A DNA stretch of 33,388 bases from Comamonadaceae bacterium (lineage in GTDB: Bacteria > Pseudomonadota > Gammaproteobacteria > Burkholderiales > Burkholderiaceae_C), in NCBI GenBank assembly GCA_025356545.1, contig JANXSU010000269.1, forward strand, positions 1-33,388. The letters are read 5' to 3'. Shown one piece after another: positions 19,454 through 33,388 of this stretch; within the stretch, counting starts at the first letter, position 1; each line of letters starts with the position of its first letter. A program made the position numbers and the translations under genes. A model generated the notes under the pieces. That model was not told the origin of the DNA. It ran no database searches and saw only the letters and a program-made list of their open reading frames with translations.

Positions 19454-19530
19454 TTTGTTTTCCGATCAGTTAAAGACAATTCGCGTTAAATGATACGCTC
19501 GCAGACCTCTGGATTCCCGAAAGACCCACC

Positions 19531-21499
<1,969 letters not shown>

Positions 21500-21530
21500 C
21501 TTTTTTAAAACCTTCAAACGACAGGAAAAA

Positions 21531-22355
21531 ATGATGTTACGAAAACTGACCGCCTCCATGTGCATGACATTTACGGCAGCCCTCACCAGTCTGCCTGCAG
21601 CGGCCCAATCCGCCCCGGAAACGACGCTCACGCGACTCGATTGCGGCACCCCCGTTCTTAATGACGTCAGTGCGCGCTTTTCTGACACCTACGCCTACAA
21701 CGATCTCAAAGTGTTGTTTACCTATAGCTGCTACCTCATCAAGCACGGCACCGACTACCTGCTCTGGGACACCGGCCATTCGATGAGTGCAGGCGCGCCA
21801 GCGCCGAAAGTGAGCATCATCGACCAACTGGCGCAGATCAATCTCAAACCCGAGCAAATCAAATATGTGGGCATCAGCCACTACCACGCCGACCACACTG
21901 GCCAGGTGGCTGGCTTCCCCGGCGCGACCATCCTGATCGGCAAGGGCGACTGGGAGGGTATCACTGCGCCCAAACCTAACGCCGGCGCAAACGTAGCGCC
22001 GTTTGCACACTGGATCAGCGGCGGTGGCAAGCTCGATGCGCTGGTTGGCGACAAAGACGTCTTCGGTGACGGCACGGCGGTTGTCATCAACACCCCCGGT
22101 CATACGCCAGGGCACCACAGCCTGCTGGTGCGTCTAAAAGGAATGGGCAACGTGCTCATTACTGGCGACCTCTCGCACTTTCATGAGAACTATGAAAGCA
22201 ACGGCGTGCCATCCTTCAATTACCATCGCGGAGATACGCTCGCATCGCTTGATCGCTTCAAAAAAGCGGCCGCTAATCTCAAGGCCACAGTCATCATTCA
22301 GCACGATGCACGAGACGTCACCAAACTGCCGGCATTTCCAGCAGCTGCGAAGTAG
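21531..22355 (+). CDS. Exported MBL-fold metallo-hydrolase, N-acyl homoserine lactonase-like
   Basis: Signal peptide MMLRKLTASMCMTFTAALTSLPAAAQS; GISHYHADHTGQVAGFPGATILIGKGDWEGI; NTPGHTPGHHSLLVRL; LITGDLSHF. Confidence 0.82.
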   Translation: MMLRKLTASMCMTFTAALTSLPAAAQSAPETTLTRLDCGTPVLNDVSARFSDTYAYNDLKVLFTYSCYLIKHGTDYLLWDTGHSMSAGAPAPKVSIIDQLAQINLKPEQIKYVGISHYHADHTGQVAGFPGATILIGKGDWEGITAPKPNAGANVAPFAHWISGGGKLDALVGDKDVFGDGTAVVINTPGHTPGHHSLLVRLKGMGNVLITGDLSHFHENYESNGVPSFNYHRGDTLASLDRFKKAAANLKATVIIQHDARDVTKLPAFPAAAK

Positions 22356-22375
22356 TCCAAACCCATTCCACAAAA

Positions 22376-22409
22376 GCAAAAAGCCCATCGAATTAGATGG
22401 GCTTTTTGC
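22376..22409. terminator. Bidirectional rho-independent terminator
   Basis: GCAAAAAGCCCATC-GAATTA-GATGGGCTTTTTGC perfect stem with A/T runs on both sides, between convergent lactonase-like gene (+) and tRNAs (-). Confidence 0.88.
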
Positions 22410-22422
22410 ATAGAGAACCTTA

Positions 22423-22498
22423 TGGAGCGGGAAAAGAGGCTCGAACTCTCGACCTATACCTTGGCAAGGTATCGCTCTACCAACTGAGCTATTCCCGC
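22423..22498 (-). tRNA. tRNA-Gly (anticodon GCC), CCA encoded
   Basis: RC: GCGGGAATAGCTCAGTTGGTAGAGCGATACCTTGCCAAGGTATAGGTCGAGAGTTCGAGCCTCTTTTCCCGCTCCA; full cloverleaf. Confidence 0.97.
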
Positions 22499-22557
22499 AT
22501 GGGTGATCACTGAGGTGATCAAAGAAGGATCCATCACTGCGATGGGGGTCTTCAATT

Positions 22558-22633
22558 TGGTGGCCTGGGGCGGAATCGAACCACCGACACAAGGATTTTC
22601 AATCCTCTGCTCTACCGACTGAGCTACCGGGCC
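22558..22633 (-). tRNA. tRNA-Phe (anticodon GAA), CCA encoded
   Basis: RC: GGCCCGGTAGCTCAGTCGGTAGAGCAGAGGATTGAAAATCCTTGTGTCGGTGGTTCGATTCCGCCCCAGGCCACCA. Confidence 0.96.
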
Positions 22634-22689
22634 TAAGCCCCAAATTATAGCAGCAACTTTTCACTCCAGAGCCATGGCCTGCCGGGAAT

Positions 22690-23367
22690 TCAAGCCGTGT
22701 TTCGTTTACCACGTGTCAGATCAACGCCCAGCTGCTTGAGTTTGCGATAAAGATGCGTGCGCTCCAACCCTGTCTTTTCAGCAACACGGGTCATAGAGCC
22801 GTTTTCTTGTGCCAAGTGGTACTCGAAGTAGGCTTTTTCAAACTCATCGCGCGCTTCTCGCAAGGGTTTGTCAAGCGCGAAGTCTTGCTGGGCTTGTGGC
22901 CCTGGTTCCACGACCAGCACTGGGGGTAACACATGCGGGAGCATGGACTCGGCCAACTGTGTCACTACCTGCCCCAGCAATGGGGGGGCGGGTTTGCGTT
23001 GTGTGCTTATTCCCAAACCCTGTTCGATGGCTTTGAGCAGTTTTTGCAGCGTGATCGGTTTTTCAAGAAAGGCGTGTGCACCGATTTTGGTAGCGGCCAC
23101 AGCGGTGTCGATGGTGGCATGTCCGCTCATCATGATGACCGGCATGGTCAATGCGCCGGACACTGACCATTCTTTGAGCAAGGTGACGCCGTCGGTGTCC
23201 GGCATCCAGATGTCCAACAAAACCAAATCAGGACGCTCGCGCAAACGAGCGGCACGCGCCTGCGCGGCGTTCTCGGCAATTTCTACGGTGTGTCCTTCAT
23301 CGTTGAGGATTTCCCATAGCAGGTCACGAATGCCAAGCTCGTCATCGACCACCAAAATATTTGCCAT
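22690..23367 (-). CDS. NtrX-like response regulator: receiver domain plus C-terminal Fis-type HTH, no AAA+ domain
   Basis: ILVVDDELGIRDLLWEIL, LVLLDIWMPDTDGVTLLKEW, MMSGHATIDTAV, FLEKPI; C-terminus GSMTRVAEKTGLERTHLYRKLKQLGVDL. Confidence 0.9.
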   Translation of the reverse strand: MANILVVDDELGIRDLLWEILNDEGHTVEIAENAAQARAARLRERPDLVLLDIWMPDTDGVTLLKEWSVSGALTMPVIMMSGHATIDTAVAATKIGAHAFLEKPITLQKLLKAIEQGLGISTQRKPAPPLLGQVVTQLAESMLPHVLPPVLVVEPGPQAQQDFALDKPLREARDEFEKAYFEYHLAQENGSMTRVAEKTGLERTHLYRKLKQLGVDLTRGKRNTA

Positions 23368-23405
23368 GATTTACCGCTGTGTTTCTTGGGGAAAGGGGCC
23401 TGTGC

Positions 23406-25694
23406 TCAGACTGTTGTCGCTCTCACAGTGGCGAATGATACCGATACTTGCGCGCCTTGGATCACATCGTCCACCACGCGGTTAGACAGATCAGTGCGTG
23501 CGCCATGTTCATCGGCTATTTTTTTCACGACAGCCAACCCCAAACCCGTCCCCTTGACCTTGGTTGTGACATAAGGCTCGAACGCCCTTTTGAGGATGCT
23601 ATCTGCAAAGCCCATGCCGTGGTCCAGTACGCTCAGCCGAACCCGCCCACTGGATGTTGACCAGTGCGTACGAACCAGCACGCTATAGGCAACACCGCTG
23701 CGCCCAGCTGACTCCGTGGCGTCCTGCGCGTTTTGCACGAGGTTATGCAAGACTTGTCTTAATTGCTGCTCGTCGCCTCTGATTTTGGGGCAGCGTACGT
23801 CAATTTCAATGCGAACAGGAACATTCACATTTTCCCCACTGTACAAATGGGCAACTTCTGTCACGAGACTGTTCAGATCCATCGGTCTGAGCTCGGCAGC
23901 AGGCAACCGAGCATAGTCACGAAACTCGTTAACCAAGCGTTTCATGGCGTCCACTTGATCCACAATCGTTTTGACTGACTTGGTCAACAACGCCTGCTCA
24001 GGTGGTGCCACTTTCCCTGTCAGTTTCATTTCCAAACGCTCAGCTGCGAGTTGAATGGGTGTCAAGGGATTTTTGATTTCATGGGCCAATCGTTGAGCCA
24101 CTTCACCCCAGGCCTGCGCACGTTGCGCAGACACAATTTCAGAGATGTCATCAAACACCAGCAGCCTCGCATGCGCCGGTAGTTCTGCACCACGAGCGAC
24201 CAAGGTGAGCAGCCTGTCTTCGTGCAAGCCAGCCACGGTACCTGCGGCACGGCCGGTACCCAATTCAAATGACTGCTGCCAGTGATCCAACCCGTGTTCG
24301 CTACGCTCCCCCAAAAAGGCGTCAAACTGGCGCTGGACACTTTTTGCGAACTCTTCCAAGCCTTCAATGTCACTTAGTTTCCGGCCTTCAAAAGCGGCCA
24401 TTGGCAATTTCAGTATGCGTGTCGCACCTGCATTGGTTGACTGAATAACGCCTTGTGCGTCCAACACCAATACACCCGCCGTGAGGTAGTCCAAAATGGT
24501 CTGCAAATTTTCGCGTGCGGCGTTGACATCCTCCATGCTGTGTTCCAAAGCCAGACGAGCATCCAAAAGCTGCTGGGTCATTTGCGCAAATGACCGGGTC
24601 AAACCACCCAATTCGTCTCGCCCTTGCAAGACGGCTTTGGGCGTCAGGTCCCCTCGGGCCACCTCCCGCACCCCTTGGGCCAGCAAAAGCAAAGGGCGGG
24701 TGATCTGATTACCTAACAAAATAGCCAACAACACCGCACCAAATACGGCCAGGAAGAGGCTCAAAGTGAGTGTGCCGATGTACATGCGGCGCAAGCCATC
24801 GCGGGCCAATGCCCTCTCCTGGTATTCGCGGTAAGCCTGTGTCACCGCCAGAGCATTAGCGACTAAGGTATCAGGCAGATCTTGGGTCACCATCAAAAAA
24901 CGGGCGTCACCCAGCATGTCCAGCCCGGCCCTTGGAACCATGACCAACGCCTTGATCCTGGCGCGACTTGTGGTAGTTGCACCCGATTCATCCAAGCCCT
25001 CGATCCAGGTGACCGCGCGTTGACTTCTTGCTGCCCGGAATTGTTGCGTGCTCGGTCGCTCTGGATTGATCTCAAACTTTGAAGCCCCTGCGACAGAAAT
25101 CATCTGCCCGTTGGCCCCCCAAAGAATGACATCACGCACTGTAAGCTGCTCTCGCACACGCTCAAGCAATAGTCCGGCTGTCACGTCGGGGCTGTCATTC
25201 AATTGCGTTGCCACGGCTCGGGTTTTGCCAACCAGGTCGGTGGACAAGGTGTCCAACGTTGCACGCCCCAAATTTAAACCCGCCTCTAGAGCGCCTTCGA
25301 CTTTGATGTCAAACCAACTTTCAATCGATCGTGACACAAATTGGTAAGAAACCACATAAATCAGCATCCCAGGCACGAAGCCGGCCAAAGCGAATACAGC
25401 AGCCAGCTTGACCAATAAACGACTGCCGAATCGCCCTTGCTTGTACCGTACAAGCAGTTTGAAAACGACCCAACCAATCACTAACAAAAGTGTGGCAGCA
25501 ACCACTACATTGAGAGCAAACAGGCGCGCGTAGTTACGCTCATACATTTCACGGTTGTCGGTTGCCTGAGTCAACAAGAACAGCAACACCAAACCAATGG
25601 ATGTCATGACCGCCGCCCCGAACCCCAACGTCCAACGCAGGGTCTTTGAGGTTTGTGCCAGGGGTGCACTACCGCTCTGGTTGGACTGACTCAC
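23406..25694 (-). CDS. NtrY-like membrane sensor histidine kinase
   Basis: N-terminal TM segments; HAMP; PAS; AQRLAHEIKNPLTPIQLAAERLEMKL H-box; VLHNLVQNAQDA N-box; GTGLGLAVVKKIADEHGA G-box. Confidence 0.93.
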   Translation of the reverse strand: MSQSNQSGSAPLAQTSKTLRWTLGFGAAVMTSIGLVLLFLLTQATDNREMYERNYARLFALNVVVAATLLLVIGWVVFKLLVRYKQGRFGSRLLVKLAAVFALAGFVPGMLIYVVSYQFVSRSIESWFDIKVEGALEAGLNLGRATLDTLSTDLVGKTRAVATQLNDSPDVTAGLLLERVREQLTVRDVILWGANGQMISVAGASKFEINPERPSTQQFRAARSQRAVTWIEGLDESGATTTSRARIKALVMVPRAGLDMLGDARFLMVTQDLPDTLVANALAVTQAYREYQERALARDGLRRMYIGTLTLSLFLAVFGAVLLAILLGNQITRPLLLLAQGVREVARGDLTPKAVLQGRDELGGLTRSFAQMTQQLLDARLALEHSMEDVNAARENLQTILDYLTAGVLVLDAQGVIQSTNAGATRILKLPMAAFEGRKLSDIEGLEEFAKSVQRQFDAFLGERSEHGLDHWQQSFELGTGRAAGTVAGLHEDRLLTLVARGAELPAHARLLVFDDISEIVSAQRAQAWGEVAQRLAHEIKNPLTPIQLAAERLEMKLTGKVAPPEQALLTKSVKTIVDQVDAMKRLVNEFRDYARLPAAELRPMDLNSLVTEVAHLYSGENVNVPVRIEIDVRCPKIRGDEQQLRQVLHNLVQNAQDATESAGRSGVAYSVLVRTHWSTSSGRVRLSVLDHGMGFADSILKRAFEPYVTTKVKGTGLGLAVVKKIADEHGARTDLSNRVVDDVIQGAQVSVSFATVRATTV

Positions 25695-26329
25695 TTGAGG
25701 CTCTCCAACAGGAATCGCTGAGTTGCTGAGACGGACAAAGTCCAGTCGCTTTGACCTAGAGCTCCGATTTGAAGTGGCCGTGGCAGTTGAGAGACATCCA
25801 GTCGAAATTGAAACTCAACCCGATGCCTTGCACTCACATCCAGCTCCACCAGGTCTGCAATGCGCCAACCTGAAAACCGACGAATGGAGTTCAGCGCATC
25901 ATCAAGAGAATCGAAGGACTGGTTCAAGGCCACACCAATGCCGTTATTGGCAATGACACCCGCTCCAACCATCAGTCGCCAGCGGCGCGCCAAAGGTTGG
26001 TACACCAATCTCATGTGTCGCTCACTTTTAGCTATTTTTTTGTCAACCCAGTACCAGCGCTCTCGATAAATATCGACCTCTGCCAGGAAGATCACGGGTA
26101 TGCCTTTGAGCAAAGCGTCTTCAACGGCCTGAGGCAATTCAAATTTAACAAGCGCCGACAGTGACAAGCTCTCTGCATTGCGCTCCAGCTTGAGGAGTGA
26201 GACCTCTGGCAGGATCGTTTCCGCGTGTAACCTTTGGACGTACCCGCCGAACAAGAACAAGGCACAGGCCAGCAGCCCGATCCAATCAAGTCGCGTGTTT
26301 TTCCAGCAATGCGTAATAGAAGCCATCAT
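25691..26329 (-). CDS. DUF4390 domain-containing protein
   Basis: Single N-terminal membrane segment; sits between rsmB and ntrY-like genes; RRYWVDKKIA-like segment (RWYWVDKKIAKSERHMRLVYQPLARRWRL). Stop overlaps the ntrY start by 4 bp. Confidence 0.75.
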   Translation of the reverse strand: MMASITHCWKNTRLDWIGLLACALFLFGGYVQRLHAETILPEVSLLKLERNAESLSLSALVKFELPQAVEDALLKGIPVIFLAEVDIYRERWYWVDKKIAKSERHMRLVYQPLARRWRLMVGAGVIANNGIGVALNQSFDSLDDALNSIRRFSGWRIADLVELDVSARHRVEFQFRLDVSQLPRPLQIGALGQSDWTLSVSATQRFLLESLK

Positions 26330-27611
26330 GATCAATCGCCCCATTGTCCGGGACGGGATCGCTTCTTGTCGCGAAAGTTGGCATTAAATGACCTGGGGAC
26401 GCCAGCAAAGTGGCTTGGGTGTTGCGTGCAAGAAACGTTTGAATCTGCACCTGCCCTTCTTCTTTGAACACGGAGCAGGTGCAAAACAGCAAACGTCCAC
26501 TCGGCTTGAGCAGCGGCCAAAGTGTCTCAAGCAGTCTGCGTTGCTGGCTTGCAAGTTGTGCAACATCACTCTCCCGCCGCAACCAGCGGACATCGGGGTG
26601 ACGGCGCACGATGCCCGAGGCGGTGCAGGGGGCGTCTAGCAAAATGGCGTCAAACAAAACGCCATTCCACCAATCCCTCGGCTGCCCCGCATCCGCTGCC
26701 AAGACCTTCGCCTGCAAACCCAGGCGCTGCAAGGTTTGCTCGATGCGGGTACAGCGCAGCGGGTCGATGTCCAAAGCCGTGACTTGAGCCGATGACAACT
26801 CCAGCAAATGTGCCGTCTTGCCACCGGGAGCGGCGCAAGCATCCAGAATCTGCGCATCAGGAGATGTGACCAAGCCCGTGAGCAGCAGCGGAGCTGCCAT
26901 TTGTGCCGCAGCATCTTGGACCGAAACCCAGCCCTGATCAAACTCGGGGAGCTGATGCACTGGCACGGGATTGACCAAAGTCACACCGTAAGCGCCGCAG
27001 GCCACGGCGGCTATCCCTGAGGTGCGTAAGTACTCCAAATAGCTCGCGACATCCGTCTTTCTTGCGTTGATGCGCAAGGTCATCGGTGCCTGCGTGTTAT
27101 TGGCCTGCAAAATCGACTCCCAGTGTTGGGGGTATTCACGCCGAAGCCGTTCAATCCACCAGACCGGGTGATTCCAGATCGCCACAGCTTGCTGCTCGCT
27201 CTGTGCCACCATGGCCTCGCGCTCGCGCAAGAAGCGGCGCAGACACCCATTGATAAATCCCGCCTGCGCATGTAGCGCAGGATTACGTTTGGCGGCTTCA
27301 ACCGCCTGATTCACCAGGGTAAAACTGTCATACGGTGCAGCCGCTTCATCCCACACCAGCGCCAGTGCCGTGCACAACAGCGCATCTGCGGCGGGTGCGG
27401 GTTTGCGCGCTGCCAGTTGCTGACGCAGCACCTCAGCCCGACCCAACTCGCGCAGCACCCGGTAGGACAAAGACTGCACCCCGGGGCGCATATCAGGCGG
27501 CACGGCATTCAGCGCGGCGGTGCCTGACCTGCCCGCGCGTATGCTGACCAGTACGTCTGCCGCCCCCTGCAACAATCGCCACAGCGGGGGGCTCAAATCA
27601 GTGTTCATCAT
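26286..27611 (-). CDS. rsmB: 16S rRNA (cytosine-967-C5)-methyltransferase
   Basis: NusB-like N-terminus; VSVQDAAAQMAAPLL, ILDACAAPGGKTAHLLEL, ILLDAPCTASGIVRRHPDVRWLRRESD, LLFCTCSVFKEE. Confidence 0.94.
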   Translation of the reverse strand: MMNTDLSPPLWRLLQGAADVLVSIRAGRSGTAALNAVPPDMRPGVQSLSYRVLRELGRAEVLRQQLAARKPAPAADALLCTALALVWDEAAAPYDSFTLVNQAVEAAKRNPALHAQAGFINGCLRRFLREREAMVAQSEQQAVAIWNHPVWWIERLRREYPQHWESILQANNTQAPMTLRINARKTDVASYLEYLRTSGIAAVACGAYGVTLVNPVPVHQLPEFDQGWVSVQDAAAQMAAPLLLTGLVTSPDAQILDACAAPGGKTAHLLELSSAQVTALDIDPLRCTRIEQTLQRLGLQAKVLAADAGQPRDWWNGVLFDAILLDAPCTASGIVRRHPDVRWLRRESDVAQLASQQRRLLETLWPLLKPSGRLLFCTCSVFKEEGQVQIQTFLARNTQATLLASPGHLMPTFATRSDPVPDNGAIDHDGFYYALLEKHAT

Positions 27612-28147
27612 GACGGTTCTTTTCCCCAAAAAGCTGGCTTGAATCGGAACAACCAAGCCAGCAAATTGGCCGGAAACTGTTCAATGCTCTGGTTGTAATC
27701 TTGGACTCGGCGCTTGAACTCATCTCTGTCACGCTCGGCTTGTAAAGAGATGTCCTCCCACTGCTTCTGCAAAGCCTCTGGCAGAGGGTCTCCCGCCAGG
27801 TCTTGGGGTTCTCTGCACACTCGAATCCAAGAGCCATGTAGGACTTCGTGCGCTGTTTCTAACGCTCGCATCACAAGACTATCCAAGGGGCGCGCTGCGG
27901 CCGCTTTCAGCGAGGTATCGAATTGCAGTACAGCGTTGAACAAGCCCGCTCGTGCGGTGAGTCGGTCATCAATGACCGATGCCTCAAAGTGGCCATGCAA
28001 CAACAACACATAGTGCCCGTATTGCGACTGTAGGGGTACAAAAGCAGCTATCGCCTGCGCGCGCAAACGCACGAGTCGGTTATAGGCACCGACCCCCCAA
28101 AACAAAATAACAGCGCAAAAAATCCAGGGGAAAACGGAGGTGCTCAT
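27608..28147 (-). CDS. LemA-like membrane protein
   Basis: N-terminal TM then AYNRLVRLRAQAIAAF; C-terminal RVQDYNQSIEQFPANLLAWLFRFKPAFW; 4-bp stop/start overlap with rsmB. Confidence 0.75.
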   Translation of the reverse strand: MSTSVFPWIFCAVILFWGVGAYNRLVRLRAQAIAAFVPLQSQYGHYVLLLHGHFEASVIDDRLTARAGLFNAVLQFDTSLKAAAARPLDSLVMRALETAHEVLHGSWIRVCREPQDLAGDPLPEALQKQWEDISLQAERDRDEFKRRVQDYNQSIEQFPANLLAWLFRFKPAFWGKEPS

Positions 28148-28202
28148 TGCTGTGTTGTGCCTCAATTCATCTGCCAATCAACCTTCTCAAGCCAACATGG
28201 AA

Positions 28203-28237
28203 AATGCGCCAAGCCCCTCAACGGCGCTTGGCGCATT
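28203..28237 (-). terminator. Hairpin downstream of rpoC, candidate terminator
   Basis: AATGCGCCAAGC ... GCTTGGCGCATT, 12-bp perfect stem just after the rpoC stop. Confidence 0.6.
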
Positions 28238-28258
28238 ATCTAAGAAGTCTTACTGAAC

Positions 28259-32467
<4,209 letters not shown>

Positions 32468-32490
32468 GGTTTAAATCCTTTGCCTGTGAA

Positions 32491-33388
<898 letters not shown>

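Overview
This 33.4 kb window looks like a chromosomal segment of a betaproteobacterium, probably Burkholderiales/Comamonadaceae-like (inferred from gene content and order, not from a database search). In order it holds: the C-terminal bulk of a type I restriction HsdR-like protein (cut by the window start); a five-gene Liv-type ABC transporter operon; a MazEF-like toxin-antitoxin pair; an FKBP-type PPIase; a small degraded locus resembling a relic integron gene cassette; monomeric NADP isocitrate dehydrogenase; recG carrying two in-frame palindromic repeat insertions; two Bug/TctC-type solute-binding proteins; queA; aceA; a class II aldolase; tgt; an exported MBL-fold lactonase-like protein; tRNA-Gly and tRNA-Phe; an rsmB-DUF4390-ntrY-like-ntrX-like cluster; a LemA-like gene; rpoC; and the 3' part of rpoB (cut by the window end). 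Most of it is ordinary core genome. The points most worth a second look are: the cassette-like locus at 9415-9822, with inverse-complementary GTTATGC/GCATAAC boundaries, an in-frame TGA and a long hairpin; an apparent frame break at a G5 run in the antitoxin; two in-frame palindromic repeats inside recG; a perfect 22-bp palindrome upstream of aceA with a 12/14 match upstream of icd; and an enlarged zinc-site loop in Tgt. I found no CRISPR array and no convincing completely novel multi-gene system.
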